Source of the DNA: Eikenella corrodens
Lineage (GTDB): Bacteria; Pseudomonadota; Gammaproteobacteria; Burkholderiales; Neisseriaceae
Assembly (NCBI RefSeq): GCF_003990355.1
Contig: NZ_CP034670.1
Span: 310,001-374,000 of the forward strand
Direction of reading: 5' to 3'
Length of the DNA: 64,000 bases
In this document: positions 32,434-41,191 of the stretch, one piece after another
How the letters are laid out: each line of letters begins with the position of its first letter
How positions within the stretch are numbered: position 1 is the first letter of the stretch
Position numbers and translations under genes: made by a program
The notes under the pieces: model-generated
Told to the model about the DNA's origin: nothing
The model's input: only the letters and a program-made list of their open reading frames with translations
The model's database searches: none

Positions 32434-33882
32434 ATGATGACTACGTCGACCGGAAAAAGATTCTTCGGCCACCCGCGACAGCTGGGTACGCTGTTCTATA
32501 TCGAGATGTGGGAGCGCTTTGCCTTCTATGGCGGGCAATCCCTCTTGATGATTTATCTATATTACAAGGCCTCTCAAGGCGGTGGCTTGGGCATGGAGCA
32601 ATCGCTTGCCGCAGGCCTTGTGGGTGTGTACGGCGGTAGTATTTATTTGACTACCATCGTGGGCGGTTGGCTGGCCGACCGCGTGCTTGGCACCAAAAAT
32701 ACCCTGTTGTTGGCCACCGTTGTGATGCTTGGCGGTACCGTCCTCCTCGTATTGCTGCCCGGCTATGCCAGCTTGGTTGGCTTGCCATTCATCTCTTTGG
32801 GTAGCGGTAGTTTCAAGGCCACGGCCAGCGCCATGGTGGGTTCGCTCTATGAAGATGAATCCGAACGTGAGCTGCGCGATGCCGGCTTCTCTATTTTCTA
32901 TACTGCCATCAACGTAGGTATCTTTATTGGTACGCTGCTGGTGGGTTATCTGCAGCCTAAATACGGTTTCCGTGTGGCTTTTGCCGCTGCCATGGGGGGT
33001 ATGGTGCTCTGTTTGATTACCCTGTTGCAAGGTCGCAGCAAATTGCCGGAAACGCCGATTCCTAATCCTCTGCCTAAAGAGCAACGAGGCAAAGTGATTG
33101 GTATCGTGGCGGCTATTTTTGCTGTGATTGGCGGTGCAATTGGCTCAGGTTTGGTGAATTTGAGCAATTTCTCCAGCGTGATGTTGGGCTTGGTATGCGT
33201 GATCAGCGTTGGCTATTTCTTCGTGATGTTCGGCGATAAGAACTCCACCGAGGCCGATAAACGCCACCTGATTGCCTATGTTCCCCTGTTCGTGGTGATG
33301 TGTTTGTTCTGGGCGATGTATTTGCAGATGTATAGCGTGGTAACCGTGTATTTTGAAGAAACCGTGCCGCGTAAGTTCGGTGATTTCGAAGTACCGATTG
33401 CTTGGTTGGTTACTTTCCAGAGCTTGAGCGTTATCGTACTGGCCAGTGCCATGGCTGCTTTGTGGACCAAAATGGGTAAACGCCAACCTTCATCCCAGAT
33501 GAAATTCGCCTTGGCCGCATTGGTGGCTGGTGTAGGCTACCTGGCTTTCATTCCCTTCCTGTCTACTGGTACCCCGATGCCTATCTTTGTGCTGATGGTG
33601 GTGCTGGTGCTGCTGACCGTGGCCGAGCTGCTGCTCTCGCCGATTTCCCTCTCCTTTGCCACCAAAGTTGCACCTGAGGCGTTTAAAACTCAGATGGTAT
33701 CGTTCAACTTCCTAAGCTTGTCTTTGGGCTTTACCTTGGGGGGGGTGCTGGGTGACAAACTCTATACTGCCGAGACGGCCACCAGCTACTACATCATGCT
33801 GGCCGGTATGGGTATTGGTTCTGCCGTAGTGCTGTTCGTAATGATGCCGATGCTCAAACGCCTGCTGCACGATGTGGATTAA
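32434..33882 (+). CDS. POT-family proton/oligopeptide symporter 1
   Basis: 482 residues, about 14 membrane segments as in bacterial Dtp proteins. ERFAFYGGQSLLMIYLYY carries the ExxER/F-type proton site of helix 1, GGWLADRVLGTK is the loop motif, and GFSIFYTAINVGIFIGTLL is the PTR2 signature. It imports di- and tripeptides with protons. First of three paralogues (32434, 34105, 39336); two Xaa-Pro aminopeptidases lie in the same block. A run of eight G (33738-33745) lies in the coding sequence where the paralogues have broken G runs. Confidence 0.9.
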   Translation: MMTTSTGKRFFGHPRQLGTLFYIEMWERFAFYGGQSLLMIYLYYKASQGGGLGMEQSLAAGLVGVYGGSIYLTTIVGGWLADRVLGTKNTLLLATVVMLGGTVLLVLLPGYASLVGLPFISLGSGSFKATASAMVGSLYEDESERELRDAGFSIFYTAINVGIFIGTLLVGYLQPKYGFRVAFAAAMGGMVLCLITLLQGRSKLPETPIPNPLPKEQRGKVIGIVAAIFAVIGGAIGSGLVNLSNFSSVMLGLVCVISVGYFFVMFGDKNSTEADKRHLIAYVPLFVVMCLFWAMYLQMYSVVTVYFEETVPRKFGDFEVPIAWLVTFQSLSVIVLASAMAALWTKMGKRQPSSQMKFALAALVAGVGYLAFIPFLSTGTPMPIFVLMVVLVLLTVAELLLSPISLSFATKVAPEAFKTQMVSFNFLSLSLGFTLGGVLGDKLYTAETATSYYIMLAGMGIGSAVVLFVMMPMLKRLLHDVD

Positions 33883-33914
33883 TGTATCAGCTAGCTTTGT
33901 ATTTAAGAGCGACC

Positions 33915-33942
33915 CGGGAATCTGCCTTCGGGCAGGTTCCCG
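33915..33942 (+). other. Stable TTCG hairpin between two transporter genes
   Basis: CGGGAATCTGCC, loop TTCG, GGCAGGTTCCCG: a 12-pair stem with one wobble. No T run follows, so it is not a standard terminator. It may protect the 3' end of the upstream message or reduce read-through. Confidence 0.55.
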
Positions 33943-34104
33943 AAACGGCAACAATTTGCAAGGTCGTTGAGTGAGGCATGGGGCTGGTTTGCAATAAAGA
34001 TGATTTGATATGCTGGAGTAGTATGGCCAAAAGCCCCGTGCCGCACAGATGATTTGGATGAATGTTGCTGTATTGATTAATATAAGTAATGTAAGGGCGT
34101 TAAC

Positions 34105-35547
34105 ATGAATACGTCGACCGAGAAAAAATTCTTCGGCCATCCGCATCAGCTGGGAACATTGTTCCAAGTTGAGCTGTGGGAACGTTTCTCGTTCTACAGC
34201 ATGCAGGCCATTCTGGTAATTTATTTGTCCCATCAATTGAGCCAAGGCGGCTTGGCGATGCCGGAGGCGCTGGCGGTGGGCATTGTGGGTGCCTATAACG
34301 GCAGTATCTATCTTTCCACCATTATCGGCGGTTGGTTGGCCGACCGCGTGATTGGGCCTAAAAATACTTTGTTCTTTGCAGTTGCCACCATGCTGGTTGG
34401 GCATATCCTGTTGGTGATGATTACCGGTGTAGGCAGTTTGGCTGGCTTGCCGTTTATTGCCTTGGGCAGCGGCGGTGTGAAATCCGCTTGTAGCACCTTG
34501 GTTGGCTCGCTGTATGAAGACGAATCCACCCGTGATTTGCGCGATGCCGGTTTCTCTATTTTCTATACCGGTATCAATACCGGCAGTTTCTGCGGCTCGC
34601 TGGTGGCGGGTTACCTGCAATCCAATATGGGCTTCCGCATGGCATTTGCCGGTGCGGTGGTGGGTATTGCCATTGGTTTGACACTCTTTATCAAAGGCAA
34701 AAGCAAGCTGCCGGATTTGTCGCTGCCCAACCCACTGCCCAAAGAGCAGCGTGGCAAAGCCATCGGTGTGGCTGTGGCTATCTTAGCCGTTATCGGCGGC
34801 CTGATAGCAGCCAATATCCTGCGCCTAGACAACTTCTCCAGCATTCTGCTGGGCGTGGTAAGCTGCATCAGTATCGGCTATTTTGTGATGATGATGAAGG
34901 ATAAGCAGGCCACCGAGGCCGACAGACGTCACATCATCGCTTATGTGCCGCTGTTTCTTGCCATGTGCGTATTCTGGGCGATTTATTCCCAAGTGTATAG
35001 TTCTGTAACCCTGTATTTCGATAAGACCGTAAACCGTACTTTCGGCAGCTTCACCGTGCCGGTGGCTTGGTTGGTTACTTATCAGAGCTTGGTGGTGATT
35101 GTGCTGGCTAGTGTGATGGCCGCTTTGTGGACCAAAATGGGCAAACGCCAGCCCACATCCCAAATGAAATTCACTTTGGCTATGCTGGTGTTGGGCTTGG
35201 GCTACTTAGGCTTTGTGCCCTTCCTTTCCTCCGGTACGCCGATGCCGATTTTCGTCTTGATGCTACTGTTGCTGGTGATTACCGTCTCCGAGCTGCTGCT
35301 CTCGCCGATTTCCCTCTCGTTTGCCACCAAAGTTGCGCCCAAAGCGTTTAAAACCCAAATGGTTGCGTTCAACTTCCTCACCCTTTCCCTCGGCTTTACG
35401 CTAGGCGGGGTGTTGGGCGACAAACTTTATTCGGACGATGCCGCTACGCAATACTTCATAATTTTGGCCGGCCTGAGTATCGGCTCCTTCGTAGTGTTGC
35501 TGCTGCTGTTGCCGAAACTCAACAAACTGTTGCACGACGTAGATTAA
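34105..35547 (+). CDS. POT-family proton/oligopeptide symporter 2
   Basis: 480 residues and clearly a paralogue of the gene at 32434: both begin with a short tail then FFGHPxQLGTLF, share GGWLADRV, DAGFSIFYT, NPLPKEQRGK, AALWTKMGKRQP and LLLSPISLSFATKVAP, and end KLLHDVD or RLLHDVD. ERFSFYSMQAILVIYLSH is the helix 1 motif. GTPMPIFVLM and LGGVLGDKLY are also common. Expected role: di/tripeptide uptake, perhaps with different preference. 222 bases separate it from copy 1, with its own weak AAGGGCG ribosome site. Confidence 0.9.
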   Translation: MNTSTEKKFFGHPHQLGTLFQVELWERFSFYSMQAILVIYLSHQLSQGGLAMPEALAVGIVGAYNGSIYLSTIIGGWLADRVIGPKNTLFFAVATMLVGHILLVMITGVGSLAGLPFIALGSGGVKSACSTLVGSLYEDESTRDLRDAGFSIFYTGINTGSFCGSLVAGYLQSNMGFRMAFAGAVVGIAIGLTLFIKGKSKLPDLSLPNPLPKEQRGKAIGVAVAILAVIGGLIAANILRLDNFSSILLGVVSCISIGYFVMMMKDKQATEADRRHIIAYVPLFLAMCVFWAIYSQVYSSVTLYFDKTVNRTFGSFTVPVAWLVTYQSLVVIVLASVMAALWTKMGKRQPTSQMKFTLAMLVLGLGYLGFVPFLSSGTPMPIFVLMLLLLVITVSELLLSPISLSFATKVAPKAFKTQMVAFNFLTLSLGFTLGGVLGDKLYSDDAATQYFIILAGLSIGSFVVLLLLLPKLNKLLHDVD

Positions 35548-35793
35548 AGCCTAGCGTTTTTCAGGTAGCCTCAACAGCCTCCCAAGTAAGGCTACCTGAA
35601 AACGCAACTTCAACATAGCGAAAGCATCATAGAGCGGAGTTTCTTCGGAGCGACGCTCATTCAACCGATTCAAACTTAATTTTCCACACTTCCGCCCGTA
35701 TCCGATTGCACCCGGTTGCAGGCCGGTGGGGTAGCTGCGCCTACTGTTGCAGTGGAAATTAAAAAAATACAGATTATACAAGGAGTAATCGAA

Positions 35794-37587
35794 ATGACTG
35801 CATCTTATGCCCAACGCCTGGCTGCCTTACGCGCCGCCATGAAAGCAAAAAACATCGACGCCTGGATCATCCCCACCGCCGACCCGCATCTTTCCGAATA
35901 CCTGCCAGCCCGCTGGGAAGGCCGCTACTGGCTTACCGGCTTCGGCGGCACCGCCGGCACGCTGATTACCACCGCCGATATTTCCGAATTGTGGGTGGAC
36001 GGCCGCTATTGGGAGCACGCGGAAGACTGCCTCAAAGGCACCGGCACCGTGCTGGGCAAACTCGTTACCGGCACGCCCCATGTGGATTCCCTGATTAAAA
36101 ACCTGAAATCCGGCGCCGTGGTCGGCATTGCCCCCGATGTATTGTCGCTGAGCGAAAAACGCTATTTGGAAAGCCAGCTGGGCAAGGCCGGAATCAGCCT
36201 GCGCCACGACATTGATTTGCTGGACGATATCTGGGCCGACCGCCCCGGCGCATCCGATAAGCCCGTATTCGCCCAGAAAGCCCAGTTTGTGCCTGAAAGC
36301 ACTGCTCAAAAAATCGAACGCATCCGCCAAGCCATGCAGGCAGCCGGGGCAGACCATCACCTGGTATCCGGCTTGGACGATATCGCCTGGATTACCAACC
36401 TGCGCGGCAGCGACGTGCCATACGACCCGATCTTCCTGTCTTATCTGCTGATTAGCGGCAAAGAAGCCACCCTGTTTGTGGACGAGACCAAGCTCGATGC
36501 CGACAGCAAAAAAGTATTGGCCGACGCCCATGTGGCCGTTGCCCCCTATGCCGACGTGGGCAAAGCCGTGGCCAAACTTTCAGGTAGCCTCCTCATCAAC
36601 CCCGACCGTACCGCCGTATCCACCCTCGGCAACCTGCCCGTCGGCGTAAAACTGATTGAAGGCCTCAACCCCAGCACCGAATTCAAAGCCTGCAAGAGCG
36701 ATGCCGAAATCGAGCACAACATCGAAGCCATGGTGCAAGACGGCGTGGCTTTGTGCGGCTTCTTCGCCGAGCTCGAGCAGAAGCTGGCTGCGGGTGAGCG
36801 CATCAGCGAGCTGGATATTGACGATATGCAGCTCAAACACCGCCAACAGCAGCCCAACTTCGTCGGCCTCTGCTTCGGCACCCATGCCGGTTTCAACGCC
36901 AACGGCTCCTTGCCGCACTACATCGCCACCAAGGAAAAATTCAGCTATATCGAAGGCCAAGGCCTGCTCTTGGTGGACTCCGGCGCGCACTACCACAACG
37001 GCACCACCGACATCACCCGCATGGTGTGCGTGGGCGAGCCCACCCCCGAGCAACAGCGCGACTACACCCTGGTGCTCAAAGCCCACATCGCCCTCGAACA
37101 GGCCATCTTCCCCGAAAACCTCAGCGGCGTGCTGCTCGACGTGATTACCCGCGCCCCCATGTGGCGAACCATGCGCGACTACAACCACGGTACCGGCCAC
37201 GGCGTGGGCTACTTCCTCAACGTGCACCAAGGCCCGCAGATTATTTCCTACTTCAAGCCCGTGAACGGCCAAAACGTGATGAAAGCCGGTATGCTCACCT
37301 CAGACGAGCCCGGCCTCTACCGCCCGGGCAAATGGGGCATCCGCATTGAAAACCTGCTGGTTACCCGCAAAGTGAAAAACCCAGAGGAAACCCAGTTCGG
37401 CAACTATTTGTGCATGGAACCGATCACCTTCTGCCCGATCGACACCAAACTCATCGACCGCAGCCTGATGACCGAAGACGAAATCCAATGGCTGAACGAC
37501 TACCACGCCCTCGTGCGCGAAAAACTCGCCCCACGCACCCAAGGCGCGGCCAGGGAATGGCTGGAAAGAAATACCCGGTCGATTTAA
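35794..37587 (+). CDS. Xaa-Pro aminopeptidase (M24B, long APP1-like form), copy 1
   Basis: 597 residues from the ATG at 35794, with AAGGAG before it. Two creatinase-type N-terminal domains (ADPHLSEYLPARWEGRYWLTG starts the first) are followed by a pita-bread domain. Metal ligands: Asp in VDSGAHYHNGTTDITR, His in HGTGHGVGYFLNVHQGP, Glu in TSDEPGLYRPGKWG and IRIENL. The three-domain, 600-residue layout matches eukaryotic-type APP1 rather than 440-residue PepP. It removes an N-terminal residue before proline, releasing proline peptides for use. No signal peptide, so it acts on peptides after import. An uptake sequence inside encodes LSGSLLIN. Confidence 0.93.
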   Translation: MTASYAQRLAALRAAMKAKNIDAWIIPTADPHLSEYLPARWEGRYWLTGFGGTAGTLITTADISELWVDGRYWEHAEDCLKGTGTVLGKLVTGTPHVDSLIKNLKSGAVVGIAPDVLSLSEKRYLESQLGKAGISLRHDIDLLDDIWADRPGASDKPVFAQKAQFVPESTAQKIERIRQAMQAAGADHHLVSGLDDIAWITNLRGSDVPYDPIFLSYLLISGKEATLFVDETKLDADSKKVLADAHVAVAPYADVGKAVAKLSGSLLINPDRTAVSTLGNLPVGVKLIEGLNPSTEFKACKSDAEIEHNIEAMVQDGVALCGFFAELEQKLAAGERISELDIDDMQLKHRQQQPNFVGLCFGTHAGFNANGSLPHYIATKEKFSYIEGQGLLLVDSGAHYHNGTTDITRMVCVGEPTPEQQRDYTLVLKAHIALEQAIFPENLSGVLLDVITRAPMWRTMRDYNHGTGHGVGYFLNVHQGPQIISYFKPVNGQNVMKAGMLTSDEPGLYRPGKWGIRIENLLVTRKVKNPEETQFGNYLCMEPITFCPIDTKLIDRSLMTEDEIQWLNDYHALVREKLAPRTQGAAREWLERNTRSI

Positions 37588-37636
37588 TCGGTTGGCTTAT
37601 TGGATAAATCAGCCAAGTTGAAATAGTTGGCGCAAG

Positions 37637-37670
37637 AAAGGCTACCTGAAAGTTTTCAGGTAGCCTTTTT
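37637..37670 (+). terminator. Terminator from inverted uptake sequences
   Basis: AAAGGCTACCTGAAA and TTTTCAGGTAGCCTTTTT, after the first aminopeptidase gene. Confidence 0.8.
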
Positions 37671-37744
37671 ATTGTTTATTTCAGTAGCGGGTATGAAACA
37701 AACCGCTACATAGTTTGCAATGCTCAAGATTGATAAAGGGCAGA

Positions 37745-38649
37745 TATAGTCAATTAAAATCAAAATAGGACAGTAGCGCATCGTCAAATCGGGCGTAATC
37801 AGACAATACGGTTCGCAGATACCGCTTAATATTCGCCCACACCTTCTCAATCGGGTTGGGCTCAGGTGAATAAGGTGCAAGAGGCAATACCTTATGTCCC
37901 AATTTTTCCGCCATTTCCCGTAAGACACCCATACGGTGAAATCGTGCATTATCTAAAATAATCACCGATTTTTGAGTCAATGCGGGCAGCAGGCATTGCT
38001 GAAACCACGCTTCAAAAAAGACTCCGGTCATCGTATTTTGATAAACCATCGGAGCAATCAGCCGGTTGCCGACTTGTGCGGACACCAGAGATAAGCGTTG
38101 GTATCTTTTTCCACTTATCTGCGCTTTCACTATTTGCCCTTTCAGGCTGCGGGCATAGGGACGGAACAGGTAGCGGTCAAATCCTGTTTCATCCAAATAA
38201 ACACGTTGGTAGTCGGAAAATTCGGCCAGCTGTGTCAAATAATGCGTTACTGTGGCCGGGTCTTGTTCTTTGTAAGTGGTGGTCTTTTTTTGCGCGTCAT
38301 CCCCATCTGTTTGAGCGCATAGCAAACGGCGGCTGCCGTACAATCAAAATGTTTGGCGATTTCATGCAGATAGGCATCCTGGTGTTGCCCAACATATTGA
38401 GCCGGTTTTTGCCTATCCAATTTGACGGCGTTTAGACCGGTAACTTGATGTTTTAGGCTGCCTGTTTGTTTTTTAAGGCGAATCCACAGGTAAAGCGTGT
38501 TTCTTGACAAGTGAAACGTTGCTGCAGTTCGGCTGATGTTTTTGCATTGTTCATAATAGTTTAAAGCTTTGTTTCTTAAGTCCGCAGAGTATGCCATGGT
38601 TAGACCTTCAAAGTTGAGTATTGTACTATTTTGTTTTTAATTGACTATA
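37745..38649 (-). mobile_element. IS630-family insertion sequence, complete
   Basis: 905 bases. Ends TATAGTCAATTAAAATCAAA and, on the other strand, TATAGTCAATTAAAAACAAA: inverted repeats of about 25 bases with one or two differences, each bounded by TA as expected for IS630 targeting. It encodes a transposase split over two frames. It lies between the first aminopeptidase and the third transporter, and one base away from a Correia-like repeat with related ends. Confidence 0.88.
37750..38597 (-). CDS. IS630-family transposase, probable -1 frameshift product
   Basis: Frame A (38247-38597, 116 residues) is a helix-turn-helix DNA-binding part (AYSADLRNKALNYYEQCKN, LSRNTLYLWI). Frame B (37750-38343) holds the DDE domain: YLDETGF, IILDNARFHRM, and NPIEKVWANIK. 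The frames overlap, and at about 38290 a run of seven A followed by G (A-AAA-AAG) allows a -1 slip from ...MTRKK into ...KKTTTYKEQD. The fusion would be about 280 residues. All catalytic residues are intact, so the element may be active. Alternatively the run is a chance mutation, but the overlap is at the usual domain border. Confidence 0.82.
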
Positions 38650-38650
38650 A

Positions 38651-38757
38651 TATAGTGGATTAAAATAAAAATGAGACAAGGCGGCAACGCCCGCCGTGTA
38701 CGGGTAGTACATAAGGGCGTTGGCAACGCCGTATCATTGCAATTTTAATCCACTATA
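38651..38757. repeat. Correia-like repeat, divergent form next to the IS630 element
   Basis: 107 bases bounded by TATAGTGGATTAAAATAAAA and TTGCAATTTTAATCCACTATA. The interior (GAGACAAGGCGGCAACGC) differs from the other five copies. Its outer 22 bases resemble the IS630 ends more than those of the other copies. The gap from here to 39335 has two uptake-sequence hairpins (one at 38905-38945) and no gene I can support. Confidence 0.7.
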
Positions 38758-38904
38758 GTTTGTAGTTACGGGATTAGTGCCCTCCCGCTACCATGCCAAA
38801 GGCTACCTGAAAATTGGGTCGTGTCGCCCAATCGGTTTGGGTGCAGCAACGCGGCTTCGCCATTTTCCCAATAGAATAGGGCGGCACCACCATACTGCTG
38901 AATG

Positions 38905-38945
38905 AGGCTACCTGAAAACCCCAACGCACATTTTCAGGTAGCCTT
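38905..38945. terminator. Inverted uptake-sequence hairpin
   Basis: GAGGCTACCTGAAAA and TTTTCAGGTAGCCTTTG. There is no gene directly before it, so it may be a leftover of an older gene order or act on read-through from the IS. Confidence 0.5.
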
Positions 38946-39335
38946 TGCCGCTATATAAGAACGAGAAAATCACTAGGCCGCACACTCTATCCGGCTTGCC
39001 TGAAAATCCCCGAAAGGCACGGCATTCGCCGCTTGTAAAGCATTTTGCTTTGGCGGCTGGGAAAGTAAATGTTGGGAAATGCAAATTTGTGCTTGCACAC
39101 AGGCGCAGCGCATACTATATTTGTCGCACCAAGTCCCCCTTTGTGCAAGGAAAAGCGGATGCGGCTTTCATTTGGATACCGCCCGTATTTTTCTGCCAAA
39201 GGAGGAATTATTTTTTGTTGCAACAGCGCCGCTTGGCCGGAAGCAGGCTTGCCATGGTTGGACGGGGCGCAACGCAGCATTTTTCAGGTAGCCTGTACGC
39301 AGGCATAGAAAAACACTCCAAATAAGGAACACCTT

Positions 39336-40829
39336 ATGACCACGCCAACCGACGACCGCTTTACCGCCCCCGCCACCGAAGGTGGAGCCGAACAAGGCAA
39401 ATTTTTCGGCCACCCGCGCCAGCTGGGTACTTTATTCCACATTGAGCTGTGGGAACGTTTTTCGTTCTACGGCATGCAGGCCATCCTGCTGATTTATCTG
39501 TATTATGAGGTTTCCAAGGGCGGTTTGGGTATGAATGAAACCCAGGCCTCCGGCATCGTGGGTGCGTATAACGGCAGTATCTATCTGGCCACCATCCTGA
39601 GCGGTTGGCTGTCTGACCGCATCTTGGGCGCGGAAAAAACGCTGTTCCTGTCTGGTGTAGTGGTGATGCTGGGGCATATTGTATTGTCCGCATTGCCCAA
39701 TATGAGCGGTTTGGTGATCGGCCTGCTGTTGATTGCTTTGGGCAGCGGCGGGGTGAAATCTTCCGCCGGTGCGATGGTGGGTTCGTTGTATGAAACGGAA
39801 TCCACGCGTGATTTGCGCGATGCCGGTTTTTCTGTTTTTTACACTGCCATCAATATCGGCGGCTTTGTCGGCCCGTTGATTGTGGGCATATTGCAGGTGC
39901 AATTCGGTTTTCACTACGGCTTCGGCGCTGCTGCCGTGGGTATGGCTTTTGGCTTGTGGCAATACTGGCGCGGCCGTGTTTCCCTGCCGCACACGCCGCC
40001 GTCCAATCCGCTGCCCAAACAGAAATACGGTGTTGCGCTGGGCGTGGCTGTTGCCGGGCTGGCAGTAATCGGCGGATGTATCGCCGCCGGCCTGCTGCGT
40101 TTGGATAACTTCTCACAAGTTTTGCTGGGTACGGTAATCCTCACCAGCCTGCTGTATTTCGTGCGCCTGTTTAGCGATTCCCAGGTTACCAAAACTGAGA
40201 AACAGCATATGCTGGCCTATGTGCCGCTGTTTATTGTGATGTGCTTGTTCTGGGCGGTGTGGTCGCAGGTGTTCACGGTGGTAACGGTGTATTTCGACCA
40301 AACCCAGGCGGCCTTGCGTAAGATAGGCAGCTTTGAAATTCCGGTGGCCTGGCTGAGCTCTTTGCAGAGTTTGTGGGTGATTGTGTTTGCCGGTGTGATG
40401 GCGGCTTTGTGGACCAAAATGGGCTACCGTCAGCCGAGAACGCCGATGAAATTCACGATGTCTATGATTATTTTGGGCGTGTCTTATTTGTGCTTCATCC
40501 CGTTTTTGTCCACCGGCCAGGTGATGCCGCTCACCATTATGGCGCTGCTGCTGCTCACCATCACCATTTCCGAATTGCTGCTTTCGCCGATTTCGCTGTC
40601 GTTTGCCACCAAAATCGCACCGCAATCGTTTAAAACGCAGATGGTGTCGTTCAATTTCCTGACCTTGTCGCTGGGCTTCACTTTGGGCGGGGTATTGGTG
40701 GACAAGTGCTATGTACCTGAGAAAGAGGCGGAGTTTTACGTCCTGCTCGGCGCATTGGGTATCGGCGGCGGCGTGTTGCTGCTGGTGATGATGCCGATGT
40801 TGAACCGTATGCTGCGTGATGTGGATTAA
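39336..40829 (+). CDS. POT-family proton/oligopeptide symporter 3
   Basis: 497 residues. Same family as the genes at 32434 and 34105 but with a longer N-terminal tail and more divergence (GWLSDRILGAEKT, NPLPKQKYG). ERFSFYGMQAILLIYLYY on helix 1, GFSVFYTAINIGGFVGPLI as PTR2 signature, LLLSPISLSFATKIAPQ near the C-terminus. AAGGA before the ATG. It forms a second transporter-aminopeptidase pair with the gene at 41192. The paralogues differ in the extracellular loops and near residue 300, where substrate range could differ. Confidence 0.9.
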   Translation: MTTPTDDRFTAPATEGGAEQGKFFGHPRQLGTLFHIELWERFSFYGMQAILLIYLYYEVSKGGLGMNETQASGIVGAYNGSIYLATILSGWLSDRILGAEKTLFLSGVVVMLGHIVLSALPNMSGLVIGLLLIALGSGGVKSSAGAMVGSLYETESTRDLRDAGFSVFYTAINIGGFVGPLIVGILQVQFGFHYGFGAAAVGMAFGLWQYWRGRVSLPHTPPSNPLPKQKYGVALGVAVAGLAVIGGCIAAGLLRLDNFSQVLLGTVILTSLLYFVRLFSDSQVTKTEKQHMLAYVPLFIVMCLFWAVWSQVFTVVTVYFDQTQAALRKIGSFEIPVAWLSSLQSLWVIVFAGVMAALWTKMGYRQPRTPMKFTMSMIILGVSYLCFIPFLSTGQVMPLTIMALLLLTITISELLLSPISLSFATKIAPQSFKTQMVSFNFLTLSLGFTLGGVLVDKCYVPEKEAEFYVLLGALGIGGGVLLLVMMPMLNRMLRDVD

Positions 40830-40935
40830 ATCATTTCAAACGAATTATTCTCTCTGTCGGCCGGGATGGCTTGGTATGAGGCAGAAAGAATATTTGTTAT
40901 GAAATAATTTCAGGTAGCCTGAAGCTATCCAATCA

Positions 40936-40974
40936 TGAAAACCGCCTCGGCTCATGCTGCCGTGGCGGTTTTCA
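40936..40974 (+). terminator. Rho-independent terminator-like hairpin
   Basis: TGAAAACCGCC pairs perfectly with GGCGGTTTTCA over a 17-base loop, after the third transporter gene. The remaining gap to 41191 has two uptake sequences and no gene. Confidence 0.65.
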
Positions 40975-41191
40975 TGCTTCCTTGTTGAGTAAGGGGATGT
41001 GTAAACTTTGCACCTGAAAAATCATATTTGCTGCTTTGCAAGTGAGCCATTTTCAGGTAGCCTTACAGCTGTCGGCAGTACTTAACATGAAAACAATAGC
41101 CGTCGGCCATACACACTTCAACCAGGCAAGCTTAAAGCAGCAACACCTTGCATCAGCAGCATCTTCCCAGCAACTGTCAAAGGAGTAAGCT

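Noticed and set aside
33915..33942. TTCG hairpin as a rho-independent terminator
   Set aside because: The stem is strong, but no T run follows, so I list it only as a hairpin.
38945..39325. 126-codon frame before the third POT transporter
   Set aside because: Begins in an uptake sequence, has no recognisable domain and runs up to the transporter's ribosome site; competing frames on both strands are equally open.
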